Source: Paramicrobacterium agarici
GTDB taxonomy: Bacteria; Actinomycetota; Actinomycetes; Actinomycetales; Microbacteriaceae
NCBI RefSeq assembly: GCF_002563955.1
Contig: NZ_PDJE01000001.1
Location: 868,001-932,000 of the forward strand
Length of the DNA stretch: 64,000 bases
Direction: 5' to 3'
The notes below the pieces were generated by a model. That model was not told where the DNA came from, did no database searches, and saw only the letters and a list, made by a program, of their open reading frames with translations. The translations under genes and the position numbers were made by a program. This document shows, piece after piece, positions 8,403 to 16,622 of this stretch; position 1 is the stretch's first letter; every line of letters begins with the position of its first letter.

Positions 8403-8432
8403 GGCGGTGGGGCTCGCAGGAGCCCCACCGCC
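8403..8432 (+). terminator. Intercistronic hairpin after the binding-protein gene
   Basis: A perfect 13-bp GC-rich stem (GGCGGTGGGGCTC, 8403-8415, with its complement 8420-8432) closes a 4-nt loop. It sits in the 60-bp gap between binding-protein and ATPase genes, immediately before the GAAAGGA ribosome site. No U-tract follows, so it is better seen as an mRNA-stabilising or partially terminating element that raises binding-protein output than as a full terminator. Confidence 0.75.
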
Positions 8433-8444
8433 GAAAGGACAACA

Positions 8445-9947
8445 ATGGCCGAACGCAACGAAGCACCCGTTCTCGAGGTGCGCGGCATCGTCAAAGTCTT
8501 CGGAGGAGTGACAGCGCTCGACGGGGTATCCATGTCGCTTCTGCCGGGTCGCGTGCACTGCCTCGCGGGCGAGAACGGCAGCGGCAAATCCACGCTCATC
8601 AAGATCATCAGCGGTGCGGACGCCCCGGATGCGGGGGAGATCCTCATCGACGGCGAGGCGATGAGCGGCATGACCCCCGCTCGAGCATTGCGAGCAGGCA
8701 TCCAGGTGATCTACCAAGACTTCTCGCTCTTCCCCAACCTCACCGTGGCCGAGAACATCGTGCTTCCCGCCGCGATCGCATCACGAAAGAAGCTGTTCAA
8801 TCGCGCCAGAAGCCGTCCCGATGCCCAGCGCATCGTCGACGAGCTGGGGCTCACCCTGAACTTGGACGCTGACGTTGAAAAGCTCTCGGTCGCCGACCGC
8901 CAACTCACAGCAATCTGCCGTGCTTTGGTGCAAGACGCCCGCATACTCTTTATGGACGAACCGACAACCGCGCTGACCCACTCCGAGGTCGAGAGGCTCT
9001 TCGGCCTCGTGCGCAAGCTGCAGGAGCGCGGTGTCGCGATCGTGTTCGTCAGCCACAAGCTCGACGAGGTGCTCGAGGTATCGCACGACATCACTGTGCT
9101 GCGCAGCGGCGAGCTCGTCGCGAGCGGAGACGCCCGTGAGTACAGCGTGCAGTCGCTGACCGTCGCGATGACCGGGCGCGAGGTCGACACCACACGTCTG
9201 GTGAATGAACCAGGCGAGCCGGGCGCGGCTCTGCTCAAGGTGACGCAGCTGGATCTTCCCGGTGCCTTCACTGACGTCTCGTTCGACCTCGCGCCGGGCG
9301 AGATCCTCGGCATCACGGGGCTTCTCGGCTCGGGCCGCGGCGAGATCGTCGAGGCACTGTTCGGGCTACTGAAGCCTGACTCCGGAACCGTGACGGTCAA
9401 CGGGGCACCGTTGCGCCCCGGCAGCATCCGCTCGTCGATCTCGGCTGGAATCGGGTACGTTCCCGAAGACAGACTGACGCAGGGCCTCTTTCTCGAGAAG
9501 TCGATTGCAGACAACATCATCGCTGGGTCGCTCGACAGCCACGCACGGGGAAAGATCGTGCTCAGCCAGAAGCGTATCGCCGAGACGATTTCGACGCTCT
9601 TCACCCGGCTGCGCATCAAGGCCCCCAGCGTCGCCGCGCCCGTGCGCTCGCTCTCCGGTGGCAACGCGCAGCGCGTCGTACTGGCGAAGTGGCTGGCGAC
9701 GAAGCCGAAGATCCTGATTCTCAATGGACCAACCGTCGGCGTCGACGTCGGGTCGAAGAACGAGATTCTCGCCATTCTGCGCGACGCGGCCCGCGAGGGC
9801 ATGGGAGTCATCATGATCTCTGACGACGTTCCTGAGCTCGTCTCGATCTGCAACCGCGTGCTCATCGTGCGACGCGGTTCGCTTGTCGCCGAGTTCGACA
9901 GCGAACAGATCGAAGCCAAGCGAATTCAGGAGGTGATGGCCGCGTGA
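8445..9947 (+). CDS. Sugar ABC transporter ATP-binding protein (two ABC domains), RbsA/LsrA type
   Basis: A 500-residue fused ATPase that energises the importer. Domain 1 has a canonical Walker A (GENGSGKST) and Walker B (ILFMDEPTTAL) with a weak signature (LSVADRQL). Domain 2 has a degenerate P-loop (GLLGSGRGE), a good signature (LSGGNAQR) and a Walker B reading LILNGPTVGVDVG, in which the usual Asp-Glu is Asn-Gly. One competent and one degenerate site is normal for this family, although the Asn-Gly change is more extreme than usual. GAAAGGA precedes the ATG. The gene overlaps the next permease gene by 4 bp. Confidence 0.93.
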   Translation: MAERNEAPVLEVRGIVKVFGGVTALDGVSMSLLPGRVHCLAGENGSGKSTLIKIISGADAPDAGEILIDGEAMSGMTPARALRAGIQVIYQDFSLFPNLTVAENIVLPAAIASRKKLFNRARSRPDAQRIVDELGLTLNLDADVEKLSVADRQLTAICRALVQDARILFMDEPTTALTHSEVERLFGLVRKLQERGVAIVFVSHKLDEVLEVSHDITVLRSGELVASGDAREYSVQSLTVAMTGREVDTTRLVNEPGEPGAALLKVTQLDLPGAFTDVSFDLAPGEILGITGLLGSGRGEIVEALFGLLKPDSGTVTVNGAPLRPGSIRSSISAGIGYVPEDRLTQGLFLEKSIADNIIAGSLDSHARGKIVLSQKRIAETISTLFTRLRIKAPSVAAPVRSLSGGNAQRVVLAKWLATKPKILILNGPTVGVDVGSKNEILAILRDAAREGMGVIMISDDVPELVSICNRVLIVRRGSLVAEFDSEQIEAKRIQEVMAA

Positions 9948-10975
9948 CACTCGCGAAGCGCATGAAGTCACTCGCGCCCCGGCTGATCGGCGCGAACAAC
10001 GAGGGCGTGCTTGCCGTCATCATCGTCGTACTCGTCATCGTCATGAGCGTGCTCAGCCCGTCATTCTTCACGGTGCACACGCTGTTCTCGATCGTGCGCT
10101 CTGCCCTCGTGCCGAGCATCCTCGCGATCGCCGTGCTGCTTGTCATCATCTCGGGCGGCATCGATGTCTCGTTTGCCGCGATCGCGATCTTCGCCGCCTA
10201 CACGACAGTGCATCTGGCGTACACAGGCCAGTTCGATCCGGGGATCATCGGCATTCTGCTGTTCGCGTGCGCGATCGGAGCCGTACTCGGGCTCGTGAAC
10301 GGCGCTGTGATCGCGCGCTTCCGATTGCCGACCCTCATCGTCACCCTGGCCACACAGGGCATCTTCCGCGGCATCCTTCTGGTGTACATCGGATCGCGCT
10401 ATATCGCGCAGCTGCCCGACAGCATGGCCGGCCTCTCGACGGCGAACCTGATCGCCATCGAGAGCAGCCGTTCCTACCTGCCGCTTCTCGTGGTTCCCGT
10501 TGCCGTGATCGTGCTGATCGTGGCCTGGATGCTGCGCCGCACGATGTTTGGGCGCGGAATCTACGCCATCGGCGGTGACACCGAGGCGGCACGTCGCGCC
10601 GGCTTCCCTGTCATGCGCTTTCAGATAATCCTCTACATGATGGTCGGAGCGATTGCGGCAATCGGAGGTCTCATCCATGTGATCCTGAACCGCAATGCGA
10701 ACCCGCAAGACATCGTCGGCACCGAGCTCGACGTCATCGCAGCCGTCGTGCTGGGCGGTGCCTCCATCTTCGGTGGTCGCGGCTCAGTTCTCGGCACCGT
10801 GCTCGGCGTTGTGCTGGTGCAGCTCATCAACAACAGCCTGCTGCTGATGGGTGTTCCGACGGCGTGGCAGCGCGCTGCCGTCGGCATCCTGCTCGTCGTC
10901 GGTGTGGGAATTCAAGCGCTCTCGGCCCGGCGCGCATCACGACGAACCTTCGTACTCGACACAGTGGAGGCGTAG
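9944..10975 (+). CDS. Sugar ABC transporter permease (RbsC/LsrC family), first copy
   Basis: A 343-residue, strongly hydrophobic membrane protein of the branched-chain/ribose permease family. Motifs include VIISGGIDVSFAAIAIFAAY near the first third, LVNGAVIARFRLPTLIVTLA, GIYAIGGDTEAARRAGFP, and VLGGASIFGGRGSVLGT near the end. The start is a GTG at 9944, overlapping the ATPase stop (GTGA). It should pair with the second permease gene in a heterodimeric channel and couple to the fused ATPase. Confidence 0.92.
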   Translation: MTLAKRMKSLAPRLIGANNEGVLAVIIVVLVIVMSVLSPSFFTVHTLFSIVRSALVPSILAIAVLLVIISGGIDVSFAAIAIFAAYTTVHLAYTGQFDPGIIGILLFACAIGAVLGLVNGAVIARFRLPTLIVTLATQGIFRGILLVYIGSRYIAQLPDSMAGLSTANLIAIESSRSYLPLLVVPVAVIVLIVAWMLRRTMFGRGIYAIGGDTEAARRAGFPVMRFQIILYMMVGAIAAIGGLIHVILNRNANPQDIVGTELDVIAAVVLGGASIFGGRGSVLGTVLGVVLVQLINNSLLLMGVPTAWQRAAVGILLVVGVGIQALSARRASRRTFVLDTVEA

Positions 10976-10978
10976 CCC

Positions 10979-12127
10979 ATGCCTACTCGCACTCATCAAT
11001 CAGCAGCCGGCCGGGTCAATACGCGCATCGACAACACGGTGCGCACCTGGATGTCGCACATTCACGTCGACCGCGGAATCGGTCGGATGCTTGTGCTGCT
11101 CGTCATCGCCTTCGCCCTGTTCGCTGTGCTGAACCCGCGGGTCTTCATGAATCCGCTGAACCTGCAGAACATCATGGTGTCGGCGCCAGAGGTCGGGATT
11201 CTCGCGATTGCGATGACTCTGGCGATGCTCACGGGCGGGATTGACCTGTCTCTCGTCTCGATTGCGAACCTCACGGCCATCACGATCAGCACGATGTACA
11301 CAGGTCTCGTCGCCAGCGACCCGGCGCTCGCCGAATCGCTGGGCGGGGTGATCGTACTCGTCGGCGTCGCCGTCGGAGTGCTCGCCGGGCTCATCAATGC
11401 GTTTCTGATCAGCACTGTCGGTATCACTCCGATTCTGGCCACGCTCGCGACGATGCAGATCTTCAACGGCATCGCCATCGTGTGGACGGGAGGCAAGACT
11501 CTCTACGGTGCGCCTCAGGCGCTGTCCGCCGTCGGCAAGTCAACCGTCGCGGGCGTCCCCGTGCTGTTTCTGCTGTTTCTCGTCGTCGCCATCATGATCG
11601 GGCTGCTCGTGAACCGCACTCCATTCGGGCGCAAGACGCAGCTGCAGGGTGCGAACCCGACGGCAGCGCGCTTCTCCGGCATCCAGAGTGCATCGGTGCT
11701 GTACGGCACCTACCTCACCACCGGTCTGCTGGGCGGTCTCGCTGGAGTGCTGTTCATCACGCGCAACCCGACGGCCAGCGCCGACTACGGAACCTCGTAT
11801 GTGCTGCTCGTCATCGTGATCGCCGTGCTGGGCGGAACGAACCCCATGGGCGGGTTCGCGACGGTCACGGGCGTCGTGCTCGCCACTCTCGTGCTGCAGG
11901 TCGTGCAGTCGGGGTTCAATGCGATTCGCCTCTCGTCATACGAGTACTCGATCGCGCAGGGCGTCATTCTGATCGGGGTGATGGTGTTCGACCAACTGCG
12001 GTTCCGACGACGATCGCGCTACGTCGCCTCGACGCAGACACGCAACATCGCGTCGATGTCGAACGTCGGCGAGGATGCCGAAGAGGCCCCTGACACAGCG
12101 GGTGCAGATGCGGTGGAGACGAAGTGA
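10979..12127 (+). CDS. Sugar ABC transporter permease (RbsC/LsrD family), second copy
   Basis: A 382-residue polytopic membrane protein, paralogous to the preceding permease. It has AMLTGGIDLSLVSIANLTAI, INAFLISTVGITPILATLAT, LQGANPTAARFSGIQ, and VLGGTNPMGGFATVTG. About 40 extra hydrophilic residues at each end distinguish it from the first copy. The ATG at 10979 is 3 bp after the preceding stop. The final codons overlap the kinase gene by 4 bp (GTGA), so translation of all operon members is probably coupled. Confidence 0.92.
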   Translation: MPTRTHQSAAGRVNTRIDNTVRTWMSHIHVDRGIGRMLVLLVIAFALFAVLNPRVFMNPLNLQNIMVSAPEVGILAIAMTLAMLTGGIDLSLVSIANLTAITISTMYTGLVASDPALAESLGGVIVLVGVAVGVLAGLINAFLISTVGITPILATLATMQIFNGIAIVWTGGKTLYGAPQALSAVGKSTVAGVPVLFLLFLVVAIMIGLLVNRTPFGRKTQLQGANPTAARFSGIQSASVLYGTYLTTGLLGGLAGVLFITRNPTASADYGTSYVLLVIVIAVLGGTNPMGGFATVTGVVLATLVLQVVQSGFNAIRLSSYEYSIAQGVILIGVMVFDQLRFRRRSRYVASTQTRNIASMSNVGEDAEEAPDTAGADAVETK

Positions 12128-13641
12128 CGCAGCTTTTTCTGGGAATCGACATCGGCACCTACGAGACGAAGGGAGTTCTCGTCGACTCGGCGGGAGCGGT
12201 GTTCGCGACAGCACGCTCGCGCCACGGCATCTCGACATCGCTCCCCGGGCATGTCGAGCAGGATGCCATGGATGTCTGGTGGAGCGACTTCACGCGCGTC
12301 TCTCGTGAGCTCGTCGGGCAGCTGGCGCCGGACGACGAGATTCTGGCCGTGTCGTGCAGCGCGATCGGGCCGTGCGTCCTGCCCGTCGACGCACAGCTGA
12401 ATCCGCTGCGGCCCGCCATCCTCTATGGCGTCGACACGAGGGCGGACGCGCAGATCGCTGACTTCGAGCGTCGCATCGGGCGCGACGAGATCGTGCGACG
12501 GTCGGGCAACACGCTCACGAGCCAGTCAGCCGGGCCCAAGATCGCGTGGATCATCGAGAACGAGCCCGAGGTGGCCGAGGCGACTCGGTGGTACATGACG
12601 AGTCAGAGCTTTCTGGTGGCCAGGCTCACGGGCGAGGTGGTGATCGACCACGCGACGGCCGGCTACTACCACCCGTTCTACGACCTGGCACGAGGATCCT
12701 GGGATCTCACCGGCTTCACCGATCTGCTGCGCGTCGAGCAGCTGCCGGCACTGCGCTGGTCTAGCGAGGTCGCCGGGCGTGTCAGAGCTGAAGGCGCTTT
12801 CGAAACCGGCATCCCCGCAGGCACGCCCGTGCTGACGGGAACGACGGATGCCGTCGCCGAGGCGATTGGGGCGTCAGTTCTCGACGACGGCGATCTCATG
12901 CTCATGTATGGATCGAGCGGATACATGATTCGCGTAGTATCCGAGCCGATCGCGGACCCTGTGTTGTGGTCGGCGCCATTCGCCTTCCCCAACAGATACG
13001 TGCTCGCCGCAGGAACTTCGACTGCCGGAACAGCGACGCGCTGGATCGCCGACGTGCTGGGGCTCGACGAGGGGAAAGGAGACGCCGCGCTCTTCGCCGA
13101 GCTGATGCGTCTCGTGCACGACGCTCCGGTGGGGGCCGGCGGCGTCGTGCACATTCCGCACTTCAGCGGTGAACGCACGCCGTTTCACGATGCGGGCGCC
13201 CGGGGCGTGTTCGCCGGGATCTCACTGACGACGAGCCGGGCCGACATGGCGCGCGCCGTGGTCGAGGGCGTGGCCCACTCGGTCGTCGCGGCTGTGCGCT
13301 CTTACGCCGAGATCGGCATGGAGCCGAAGCGGGTCATGTCGATCGGCGGCGGCACGAAGAACGATGTGCTCATGCAGACTGTGAGCGATCTGCTCGGGTT
13401 CGAGCAGAACCTCGCCGCGACGATCGGGGCTGCCTACGGCGACGCGATTCTCGCCGCCCTCGCGCTCGACACCACCTCGCAGGCTGACATCCGCGACAAC
13501 TGGGTATCGATCGACGCGACAGTCGCGCCACGGGCTGGCGATGACCCAGCCGTCGCCACGTTGAGCCGTGCACACGATGAATTTCTCGCAACCTACCGTG
13601 CGCTGCGTGGCCGATTTGCCGAAGAGGAGACGACTGAATGA
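12124..13641 (+). CDS. FGGY family carbohydrate kinase
   Basis: A 505-residue sugar or polyol kinase with the ribonuclease H-like two-domain fold. The N-terminal ATPase motif FLGIDIGTYETKGVLVD, the middle segment TGTTDAVAEAIGASVL with LMLMYGSSGYM, and the late SIGGGTKNDVLMQTVSDLLG match FGGY kinases such as xylulose-, erythritol-, apulose- or AI-2 kinases. The GTG start overlaps the permease stop. It probably phosphorylates the imported substrate or an early intermediate. A second, unrelated kinase two genes downstream implies two phosphorylation steps or two substrates. Specificity is not predictable from sequence alone. Confidence 0.9.
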   Translation: MTQLFLGIDIGTYETKGVLVDSAGAVFATARSRHGISTSLPGHVEQDAMDVWWSDFTRVSRELVGQLAPDDEILAVSCSAIGPCVLPVDAQLNPLRPAILYGVDTRADAQIADFERRIGRDEIVRRSGNTLTSQSAGPKIAWIIENEPEVAEATRWYMTSQSFLVARLTGEVVIDHATAGYYHPFYDLARGSWDLTGFTDLLRVEQLPALRWSSEVAGRVRAEGAFETGIPAGTPVLTGTTDAVAEAIGASVLDDGDLMLMYGSSGYMIRVVSEPIADPVLWSAPFAFPNRYVLAAGTSTAGTATRWIADVLGLDEGKGDAALFAELMRLVHDAPVGAGGVVHIPHFSGERTPFHDAGARGVFAGISLTTSRADMARAVVEGVAHSVVAAVRSYAEIGMEPKRVMSIGGGTKNDVLMQTVSDLLGFEQNLAATIGAAYGDAILAALALDTTSQADIRDNWVSIDATVAPRAGDDPAVATLSRAHDEFLATYRALRGRFAEEETTE

Positions 13642-14717
13642 GCAGGTGGCCCGAGTTGGCTTCGCATCTCGCCAATGTGAACGACGTGACCGAGGGGAGC
13701 CGCGTCAGCATCTTCATCACATCACCCGCCGTCACCGATGCCGCCGACGCGTTCGTTCGCGAGGTCTATCGCCGTGGCGGCCTTCCGCAGGTGCAGCTGA
13801 CAGACGAGACCTACGACAGGCATGCTCTCGACTTCGCGTCAGATGACGTGCTGGGCGCTCCGGGGCCGATGGAGCTCGCGTCGATGAACTGGGCCGATGT
13901 GCACGTGTCGTTCCGCGGCATGGTAGTGCCGCCCGACACTATCGACGAGCGCCGGCTCAGCCTGCAGCGCGCGGGCAAGGGAGCCGTGTCGACGGCGCGC
14001 TGGCAGAACACCAGGTGGACGCTCGTGCGAGTTCCGAGCCCCGAGTGGGCCGAGCTTATTGGCGTGGACTTCTCTGACCTGATGACGGAGTTCTTCGCGT
14101 CGACGCTGGCCAATTGGCCGGCGCACAGGCGCTCGCTCGACGAACTGTGCGCGCGGCTCGACACGACATCGGTTGTGCGCATTCAGGATGCCGATACCGA
14201 CCTCGTTCTCAACTGCGTCGGGAGAACCTGGGTGCCTTTCGCTGGCGATGCCAACCTCCCAGATGGCGAGATCGCGACGGCACCTCGTGAAGACGGCGTC
14301 GACGGTGGCATCGTGTTCCCGGGTACGTTCTGGTTTGGCGGTGCTCGCATCACCGATCTCGAGCTTGAATTCGAGCACGGTGTGGTCACCGCCTCGAGCG
14401 CCCGCGAGGGAAGCGAATTCGTCTCGCGCATCCTCGACGCACCGGGCGCCCGCACGGTCGGCGAACTCGGCATCGGAACGAACCCGGCGATGACGACGCT
14501 GACCGGAGACCTGCTGCTCGACGAGAAGATCCTCGGTACGGTGCACATCGCGCTCGGGCGGTCGTATCCGCAATGCGGCGGCCTCAACGAGTCGACGATT
14601 CACTGGGACATCGTCAAAAATCTGCGCGGCGGGGGCAGCCTCTTCGCCGATGACCTGCCGCTCATCGAGAACGGCGAGGTCCAGCCTGTGCTTCAGCGCG
14701 ACTACGACGGAGGGTGA
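13638..14717 (+). CDS. Aminopeptidase, M29 (thermophilic AmpS/PepS) family
   Basis: A 359-residue cytoplasmic metallo-enzyme. The full set of M29 dinuclear-metal ligands is present: E211 (DGEIATAP), E276 (VGELGIGTNP), H303 (GTVHIALG), and H322 with D324 (STIHWD). Length and motif order match the family. The ATG overlaps the FGGY-kinase stop (ATGA), and the stop overlaps the next kinase (GTGA), so it is firmly embedded between two sugar kinases. That position suggests an amide-, peptide- or conjugate-hydrolysing step on the imported compound rather than general peptide turnover, but this is inference. Confidence 0.87.
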   Translation: MSRWPELASHLANVNDVTEGSRVSIFITSPAVTDAADAFVREVYRRGGLPQVQLTDETYDRHALDFASDDVLGAPGPMELASMNWADVHVSFRGMVVPPDTIDERRLSLQRAGKGAVSTARWQNTRWTLVRVPSPEWAELIGVDFSDLMTEFFASTLANWPAHRRSLDELCARLDTTSVVRIQDADTDLVLNCVGRTWVPFAGDANLPDGEIATAPREDGVDGGIVFPGTFWFGGARITDLELEFEHGVVTASSAREGSEFVSRILDAPGARTVGELGIGTNPAMTTLTGDLLLDEKILGTVHIALGRSYPQCGGLNESTIHWDIVKNLRGGGSLFADDLPLIENGEVQPVLQRDYDGG

Positions 14718-16402
14718 GCATGCGAAAGATCATCAACACGGCAGACGAGTTCGTCGACGAGGTTCTCGACGGGATTCTTCTCGCGCATGGCTCGCAGTTG
14801 CGTGCCGCGACCAGAGACGGACGCGCGCTCATCCGGGCCGATGCTCCCGCAGAAGGACGCGTAGGCATCGTGACGGGCGGCGGTTCGGGTCACCTACCGT
14901 TCTTCCTCGGCTACGTCGGAACGGGTCTGTGCTCGGCCGTCGCGGTTGGCAACGTCTTTTCGTCTCCATCTGCTGCCCAGATCCACGCAGCATCCGTCGC
15001 CGTGTCATCGGGCGCGGGACTTCTCTACCTGTACGGTAATTACGGGGGAGACGTTTACAACTTCGACATGGCCGCCGACCTCTGCCGATCAACGGGAATC
15101 GATGTTCGCACGGTGCTGGGAACCGACGACATCGAGTCGGCTCCCGCGGAAAGCGAAGACACGCGCCGAGGAGTTGCCGGTCTCGTACTCGTCTACAAGG
15201 CGGCAGGCGCCGCAGCTGAGCGGCTGTACTCGCTGGATGACGTCGAGCGCATCGCACGTCGCGCCGTGGCGGTAACGCGCACGATGGGCGTCGGCATCTC
15301 GCCCACCGTTCTGCCCACCGCTGGCGAAGAGACGTTCTCGCTCGACGATGGCGAGATGGAGATCGGCGTCGGAATCCACGGTGAGAGGGGAACGCATCGC
15401 GGGCCACTCGAAACGGCAGACCAGATCACAGACCGATTCCTGACCCGCATCGAGACCGAACTCGACCTGACCGAGGGCGCACGCGTGGCCGTTCTCGTCA
15501 ACGGGCTCGGCGCGACTCCGCTCGAGGAACTGTACGTCGTGTACCGCCGGGTTCACCGGGTTCTGGCCGATCGAGGCGTTACCGTCGCGTACAAACTAGT
15601 CGGCGAGTACGTGACGAGCCTCGAGATGGCCGGAGCGTCCTTGTCGATCATGCGACTCGACGACGAGCTCGAAGAGCTGCTCAAGGAGCCGGCGGCGTCG
15701 CCCTTCTTCAAGCAGGGAGCGGTCGCTGAGCTCGACGTTCCTGCCGACAGCGACGGCGTGGATGTCGAGACTGCGAACGTTGTAGAGGCCGGTAGAACAG
15801 GGCGGCGCAGCGCACTGCGAGACGTGCTTCTCGACGCCCTGCCGCGCATGGCCGCGCACACAGACGAACTGCGCGATCTCGACGCCGCCCTTGGCGACGG
15901 CGACTTGGGGATCACCGTGGCCGCGGGAAGCGACGCAGTCGTCAATGCGCTCTCCGAGCTGCCCGACGACGCTGATGCGCGCAGCATCCTGACCTCGGCT
16001 GGGCTGGCATTCTCGGCGGCGAACCCGTCGACGTTCGCCGCGCTCATTGGTAGCGGTCTGATGGGGGCAGCGGAGACATTTGAGCCGGGTGACGATCTGA
16101 CGACGGATCGTGTCGCGCCGTTGCTTCGCGCCGTTGTGGAACGAATCGCCGAGCGCGGAGGTGCGGACGTCGGTGATAAGACGCTTCTCGATGTGCTCGA
16201 CGCCGTTGCTCGCGAGGCAGAGAGCGGAGCGTCGCGCGAGCAGATCGGCGCTGCGGCTCGATCGACGGTCGAATCGACGACGCGACTGCAATCGAAGCGC
16301 GGCCGCGCTGCGTGGCAGCAGGAACGGTCGATCGGTCAGCCCGACCCGGGCAGCGTCGCAGTTCTCCGTTTCGTCGACGAGATTGTCGGGACCCGAGGTT
16401 GA
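14714..16402 (+). CDS. ATP-dependent dihydroxyacetone-type kinase (fused DhaK-DhaL)
   Basis: A 562-residue DAK-family kinase. The DhaK half has GGGSGH (residues 55-60), GNYGGDVYNFD with D113, and the catalytic H222 (GVGIHGERG) that forms a hemiaminal with the keto group of the substrate. The DhaL half, from about residue 355, has the nucleotide/Mg motif LDAALGDGDLG. Single-chain members use ATP and include dihydroxyacetone kinases and the tetrulose kinases of tetritol catabolism. The GTG at 14714 overlaps the aminopeptidase stop; ATG 14720 is the alternative start. Together with the isomerase at 4531 it would fit a ketotetrose or related short ketose route. Confidence 0.9.
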   Translation: MSMRKIINTADEFVDEVLDGILLAHGSQLRAATRDGRALIRADAPAEGRVGIVTGGGSGHLPFFLGYVGTGLCSAVAVGNVFSSPSAAQIHAASVAVSSGAGLLYLYGNYGGDVYNFDMAADLCRSTGIDVRTVLGTDDIESAPAESEDTRRGVAGLVLVYKAAGAAAERLYSLDDVERIARRAVAVTRTMGVGISPTVLPTAGEETFSLDDGEMEIGVGIHGERGTHRGPLETADQITDRFLTRIETELDLTEGARVAVLVNGLGATPLEELYVVYRRVHRVLADRGVTVAYKLVGEYVTSLEMAGASLSIMRLDDELEELLKEPAASPFFKQGAVAELDVPADSDGVDVETANVVEAGRTGRRSALRDVLLDALPRMAAHTDELRDLDAALGDGDLGITVAAGSDAVVNALSELPDDADARSILTSAGLAFSAANPSTFAALIGSGLMGAAETFEPGDDLTTDRVAPLLRAVVERIAERGGADVGDKTLLDVLDAVAREAESGASREQIGAAARSTVESTTRLQSKRGRAAWQQERSIGQPDPGSVAVLRFVDEIVGTRG

Positions 16403-16487
16403 ACTCGGCGGCGCCACCGACGAGCTCGAGCCCGCTCACCGAGATGAGCGTCTTATCGAGACGGGTGTCTCTGTAGCGGTCGAACGC

Positions 16488-16604
16488 TCAATGGTCGTCT
16501 GACCACAGTGGTCTGAAGATCCCCCTCTCAGCGAGTCGAAGGAAGAAGTCGCTGAGGTAACCGCCGTACAAGACGTTTGTGTCCAGCAATGCGGAGAGGG
16601 ACAT
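16488..16604 (-). pseudogene. PIN-domain toxin remnant (N-terminal fragment)
   Basis: A 38-codon frame from ATG 16604 reads SALLDTNVLYGGYLSDFF, then LRLAERGIFRPLWSDD, and stops. This is the N-terminal part of actinobacterial PIN-domain ribonuclease toxins: the first catalytic Asp is in LLDTNVL and RPLWSDD is the usual end of helix 2. The remaining three acidic residues and about 100 residues are absent. About 85 bp of non-coding sequence separates it from the DAK gene; a short in-frame stretch there (GLELVGGAAEF) might be a decayed C-terminus, but this is weak. No antitoxin gene is visible. Confidence 0.6.
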
Positions 16605-16622
16605 GTCAGTGGTTGAACTCGT

